From: Deltaproteobacteria bacterium UBA3076
Lineage (GTDB): Bacteria; Desulfobacterota; Dissulfuribacteria; Dissulfuribacterales; UBA3076
DNA: 6,309 nt
Assembly (NCBI GenBank): GCA_002367355.1
Contig: DFBQ01000052.1
Location: 1-6,309 of the forward strand
Direction: 5' to 3'
Both the position numbers and the translations under genes were made by a program. The notes under the pieces were generated by a model. It was given only the letters and a program-made list of their open reading frames with translations, made no database searches and was not told where the DNA came from. Numbering within the stretch: the first letter of the stretch is position 1; each line of letters opens with the position of its first letter. Of this stretch, positions 4,273-6,309 are shown piece by piece.

Positions 4273-4500
4273 ATGAGAGTTACCATAAAAGGACAAGTCA
4301 CAATTCCACAAGAAATTCGGGAAAAATTAGGAATAACTCCTGCTGTTGAAGTTGATTTTGTAGAAGAGAAAGACCGAATTTATTTGGTGAAAAGGAAAGG
4401 CGAACCCCAAAAAACATATAAATTCAGGAAATTGAGGGGAATAGCCAACGTTAAAATGACAACTGATGAAATAATGGCCCTTACAAGAGGAGACAAATGA
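4273..4500 (+). CDS. vapB: VapB-type antitoxin with an AbrB/MazE swapped-hairpin DNA-binding domain
   Basis: The 75-residue protein opens with the AbrB/MazE/SpoVT signature: TIKGQVTIPQEIREKLGI (residues 4-21), then VEVDFVEEKDRIYLVKRK (26-42), giving the beta-hairpin fold that forms DNA-binding dimers. The C-terminal part (residues 50-75, with KLRGIANVKMTTDEIMALTR) is the segment that in this family wraps the partner toxin. It neutralises the PIN toxin encoded next and probably represses the operon. GGAGG at 4261-4265 is a strong SD eight bases before the ATG. The stop codon overlaps the vapC start in an ATGA junction, indicating translational coupling. The length is normal and nothing appears damaged. 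Confidence 0.9.
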   Translation: MRVTIKGQVTIPQEIREKLGITPAVEVDFVEEKDRIYLVKRKGEPQKTYKFRKLRGIANVKMTTDEIMALTRGDK

Positions 4501-4901
4501 AAGGGGTTCTCGTTGATTCGAATATTGTTTTGGATGTTTTTCTGAATGATCCGAAATGGGCTGATTGGTCTGAATCAAAACTGGACGAATATGATCAATT
4601 GGGGATTTTGTATATCAACTCGATCGTTTATTCTGAAATCTCCATTGGTTTTAAGCGGATAGAGGATCTGGAATCCGGAATAGCCAAAGCTGGTCTCCAG
4701 ATGTTGGAAATCCCCAAAGAGGCATTGTTTTTAGCTGGAAAAGCTTACTTTAAATACAAAAAAAGAAAGGGCACAAAAAGAACTCCGCTCCCGGATTTTT
4801 TTATTGGTGCACAAGCCGCCATCCAGAATTTGGATTTAATTACGAGAGATGTCTCTATATATCAATCGTATTTTCCAACTGTAAAATTGATAACTCCATA
4901 A
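4497..4901 (+). CDS. vapC: VapC-type PIN-domain ribonuclease toxin
   Basis: The 134-residue protein is a complete PIN domain. The four acidic residues that coordinate the catalytic magnesium ions are visible: D7 (LVDSNIVLD), E47 (NSIVYSEI), D100 (PLPDFFIGAQA) and D118 (LITRDV). VapC toxins cut specific RNAs, often initiator tRNA or the 23S rRNA sarcin-ricin loop; the target here cannot be told from sequence. The gene overlaps vapB by four bases (ATGA), so the toxin is made only after its antitoxin is translated. All catalytic residues are present, so this module, unlike the HigBA one upstream, should be active. No clear terminator follows: a weak TTGGT/ACCAA repeat (4906-4927) lacks a T-run. 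Confidence 0.92.
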   Translation: MKGVLVDSNIVLDVFLNDPKWADWSESKLDEYDQLGILYINSIVYSEISIGFKRIEDLESGIAKAGLQMLEIPKEALFLAGKAYFKYKKRKGTKRTPLPDFFIGAQAAIQNLDLITRDVSIYQSYFPTVKLITP

Positions 4902-4984
4902 GATTTGGTCTTCCCAGCATCGAACCAAGCAAATGCAGCCGATGATCACGTATGATGATCCATTTATGTTCGGTCAAAATATTT

Positions 4985-5012
4985 TTGACAAAGTACCATA
5001 ATTTGGTACTAT
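4985..5012 (+). promoter_or_regulatory. hicAB promoter with a perfect inverted-repeat operator; probable leaderless start
   Basis: TTGACA (4985-4990) is a perfect -35 box, and TACTAT (5007-5012) lies 16 bases downstream as the -10. Between and across them AGTACCA (4992-4998) and TGGTACT (5004-5010) form a perfect seven-base inverted repeat, a natural site for the ribbon-helix-helix domain of HicB. The expected transcription start, about seven bases past the -10, falls at or beside the hicA ATG (5020), and no SD is present. Confidence 0.65.
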
Positions 5013-5019
5013 ATAGTGA

Positions 5020-5274
5020 ATGAAACGGAAGCATCACAAGATACTGGAACTTATTTTCAATCGACCAGTAAGTGGCAGTATCAAGTGGGATGATGTTGAA
5101 GCATTATTCGTTGCTCTTGGCGCTAAGGTGAGCGAACGTGAAGGTTCCAGAGTGGCGGTTGTTTTATTTAATGAGGTAAGAGTATTCCATCGGCCACACC
5201 CAACGCCAGTCACTGACAAAGGTGCGGTCTCAAGCATTCGCAAATGGTTGGAAAGCCACGGAGTTACACCATGA
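5020..5274 (+). CDS. hicA: HicA-family mRNA interferase toxin
   Basis: The 84-residue protein matches HicA toxins of the group with the HRPHP motif. It opens with a helix (HHKILELIFNRPV, residues 5-17), followed by IKWDDVEALFVALGAKVSE (21-39), EGSRVAVVLF (41-50), FHRPHP (56-61) and a last helix (KGAVSSIRKWLESHGV). HicA has a small double-stranded-RNA-binding-like fold and cleaves mRNA. Many HicA proteins carry a catalytic His in a GSH motif at the position of GSR here (42-44). In this subfamily the Arg form appears normal, with H57 and H60 as other candidate residues. The ATG at 5020 lacks an SD and probably begins a leaderless mRNA. The gene overlaps hicB by four bases (ATGA). Confidence 0.88.
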   Translation: MKRKHHKILELIFNRPVSGSIKWDDVEALFVALGAKVSEREGSRVAVVLFNEVRVFHRPHPTPVTDKGAVSSIRKWLESHGVTP

Positions 5275-5606
5275 ATATCATGACAGTTGAAGGGCGTAAG
5301 GCAAAAATAGAATACGATCCCGAGTTCGATATATTTCGGGGTGAAATACTTGGGCTCAACGGGGGGGCTGATTTCTATGGTAAAACACCGGATGAGTTGC
5401 GCTTGGAGTTTAAAAAATCATTGAAGGTATTTCTTGATGTCTGCAAAGAAAAAGGTATCGAACCATATAAAGAATATTCTGGCAAATTCAACCTTCGCAT
5501 TTCTCCTGAAATGCACGCTGAAATAGCATCAATGGCTTCGGCAGACGGCAAAAGCCTAAATCAATGGGTTGTTGAAACGTTGGATCAAATTGTTCATGCC
5601 AATTAG
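5271..5606 (+). CDS. hicB: HicB-family antitoxin with C-terminal ribbon-helix-helix domain
   Basis: The 111-residue protein has two parts. Residues 1-66 form the partial RNase H-like HicB fold (AKIEYDPEFDIFRGEILGLN, then FYGKTPDELRLEFKKSLKVFLD) that binds and covers HicA. Residues 71-108 form an Arc/MetJ-type ribbon-helix-helix (GKFNLRISPEMHAEI, then GKSLNQWVVETLDQIV) that binds DNA, probably the inverted repeat at 4992-5010. The ATG at 5271 overlaps the hicA stop in an ATGA junction and is preferred; ATG at 5280 is a possible alternative. The order, toxin first and antitoxin second, is usual for hicAB. The sequence is intact and of normal length. Its stop lies 100 bases from the converging holB stop. 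Confidence 0.9.
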   Translation: MNIMTVEGRKAKIEYDPEFDIFRGEILGLNGGADFYGKTPDELRLEFKKSLKVFLDVCKEKGIEPYKEYSGKFNLRISPEMHAEIASMASADGKSLNQWVVETLDQIVHAN

Positions 5607-5673
5607 AACCCTTGCATTTAACAAGTGCATCCAGCTAACGGAGATCCGCCTCGTACTTCAATACCTCTCTCAT

Positions 5674-5698
5674 GGAAAAGCTTGCGAAGGAGCAAGTT
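5674..5698 (-). terminator. Weak candidate intrinsic terminator of holB
   Basis: On the minus strand AACTTGC (5698-5692) pairs with GCAAGcTT (5685-5678) apart from one bulged base, with a six-base loop, and is followed by a short TTTT-containing tail. It starts nine bases after the holB stop. The T-run is short, so function is uncertain. The plus strand has no T-run after the stem, so it would not serve hicAB. Confidence 0.35.
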
Positions 5699-5706
5699 GA
5701 AAAGAA

Positions 5707-6309
5707 CTATCTGCGTTTCCTTATCCAGAAAATGAGAGCAGACTCTGCCAGGAACTCCCTGCTTATGTTTCGATCCAGCAGCCATTCCACTTTATCCAGC
5801 CATTGGCAATACTCGGCTAGGTCCTGAGAACTAAATCGATGAGAGATCGCCTGAAGCTCATTCTCGTAGTCAGGGTTGAAAAGTATCTGAACACATAGTT
5901 CCTCTGATTTTTTCCTGCCGACACTCAGGAGCCCTTTAAGCATCATCAGATCCCTGAGAAAAGTGCGGATTACCTGTATAGCAAGGAGGATATTCTCCCG
6001 TTTATTTGAAATCCGCTTTGACAGGACAAATAGCAAGAAAAGCGCCTTTTCCCTCTTACTTTTTAGAAATCCAAACAAATCTTCCCGAACTGAAAAAATA
6101 TTCTGCTCAAGCAAATCTTTGGCCTTTGAGATGCTGCCTTCTGAAAAACAGGCCAGGAATTGGGCTGAGTCAGAGGGACAAAGACTTTCTTCTTTAATAC
6201 GCTCCACAAGTGCGCTGACTGACAGGCCTTCACAATGTATCACCTGGCAGCGGGATACAATAGTAGGCAGGAGGGTCCTGACCGAGGTGGCTGTGAGGAT
6301 AAGGTGGTT
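5707..6309 (-). CDS. holB: DNA polymerase III subunit delta' (C-terminal part, 5' end outside window)
   Basis: A minus-strand frame runs open from the window edge to a stop at 5707, showing 200 residues. Its first visible residues, NHLILTATSVRTLLPTIVSRCQ, are diagnostic of clamp-loader AAA+ subunits. They include the sensor-1 strand and the SRC motif (visible residues 19-21), whose Arg acts in trans on ATP bound by a neighbouring DnaX subunit. The remaining roughly 175 residues are helical and weakly conserved, as in the lid and C-terminal collar domains of delta'. Delta' works in the clamp loader that places the sliding clamp on DNA during replication. A GTG at 6243 is not the true start, because the conserved sequence continues upstream. 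DnaX itself is less likely, since the frame ends soon after the collar. This core gene probably marks the boundary of the accessory block. Confidence 0.82.
   Translation of the reverse strand, partial: NHLILTATSVRTLLPTIVSRCQVIHCEGLSVSALVERIKEESLCPSDSAQFLACFSEGSISKAKDLLEQNIFSVREDLFGFLKSKREKALFLLFVLSKRISNKRENILLAIQVIRTFLRDLMMLKGLLSVGRKKSEELCVQILFNPDYENELQAISHRFSSQDLAEYCQWLDKVEWLLDRNISREFLAESALIFWIRKRR

Noticed and set aside
4909..4960. Terminator or operator downstream of vapC (TTGGT/ACCAA and a GATGATCA-like repeat)
   Set aside because: The stems are short or imperfect and no T-run follows, so I could not support a feature.
1..6309. CRISPR array, tRNA or rRNA genes
   Set aside because: No regularly spaced direct repeats, cloverleaf or rRNA-like sequence were seen on either strand.

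Overview
The window looks like an accessory, mobile-element-rich stretch of a Gram-negative chromosome that joins a housekeeping gene at its right edge. I cannot name the organism. The mix of gene families (IS21-like transposase with a Cys-rich partner, HigBA, VapBC and HicAB modules, a delta' clamp-loader gene) would suit a proteobacterium or Desulfobacterota member, which is a guess. Base composition changes from block to block: the left edge, 2345-2887 and 3709-4020 are GC-rich, while the toxin-antitoxin (TA) genes are AT-rich. This suggests a mosaic of independently acquired pieces.

Left edge (1-700, minus strand): the first 21 codons of a probable IS21-type transposase run off the window. 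They are preceded by a strong Shine-Dalgarno (SD) sequence, a long hairpin and a 146-residue Cys-rich protein gene in the same orientation. From 704 to 1017 I see no convincing gene.

Middle (about 1018-4185, plus strand): small genes, all on the plus strand, are separated by imperfect palindromes that resemble integron attC recombination sites. The best is 2206-2321, with weaker candidates at 1018-1136, 1491-1522, 2902-3010 and 4126-4185. The genes are a four-CxxC zinc protein (1224-1463), a basic conserved hypothetical (1538-1885) followed by a small unknown (1914-2180), a zinc-ribbon protein (2345-2608) followed by a small charged protein (2663-2887), and a HigBA module (3104-3708) whose toxin gene is broken by a one-base shift at an A6 tract. 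The simplest reading is a cassette cluster without a visible integrase. The stretch 3709-4125 has no convincing gene but several strong hairpins.

Right part (4200-5606, plus strand): two more complete TA operons follow, VapBC (AbrB-type antitoxin plus PIN toxin) and HicAB. Each has overlapping ATGA gene junctions, its own promoter and an inverted-repeat operator. The hicA promoter lies so close to the start codon that the mRNA is probably leaderless.

Right edge (5707-6309, minus strand): the C-terminal 200 residues of DNA polymerase III subunit delta' (holB), converging on the TA block. This is probably the chromosomal flank of the island.
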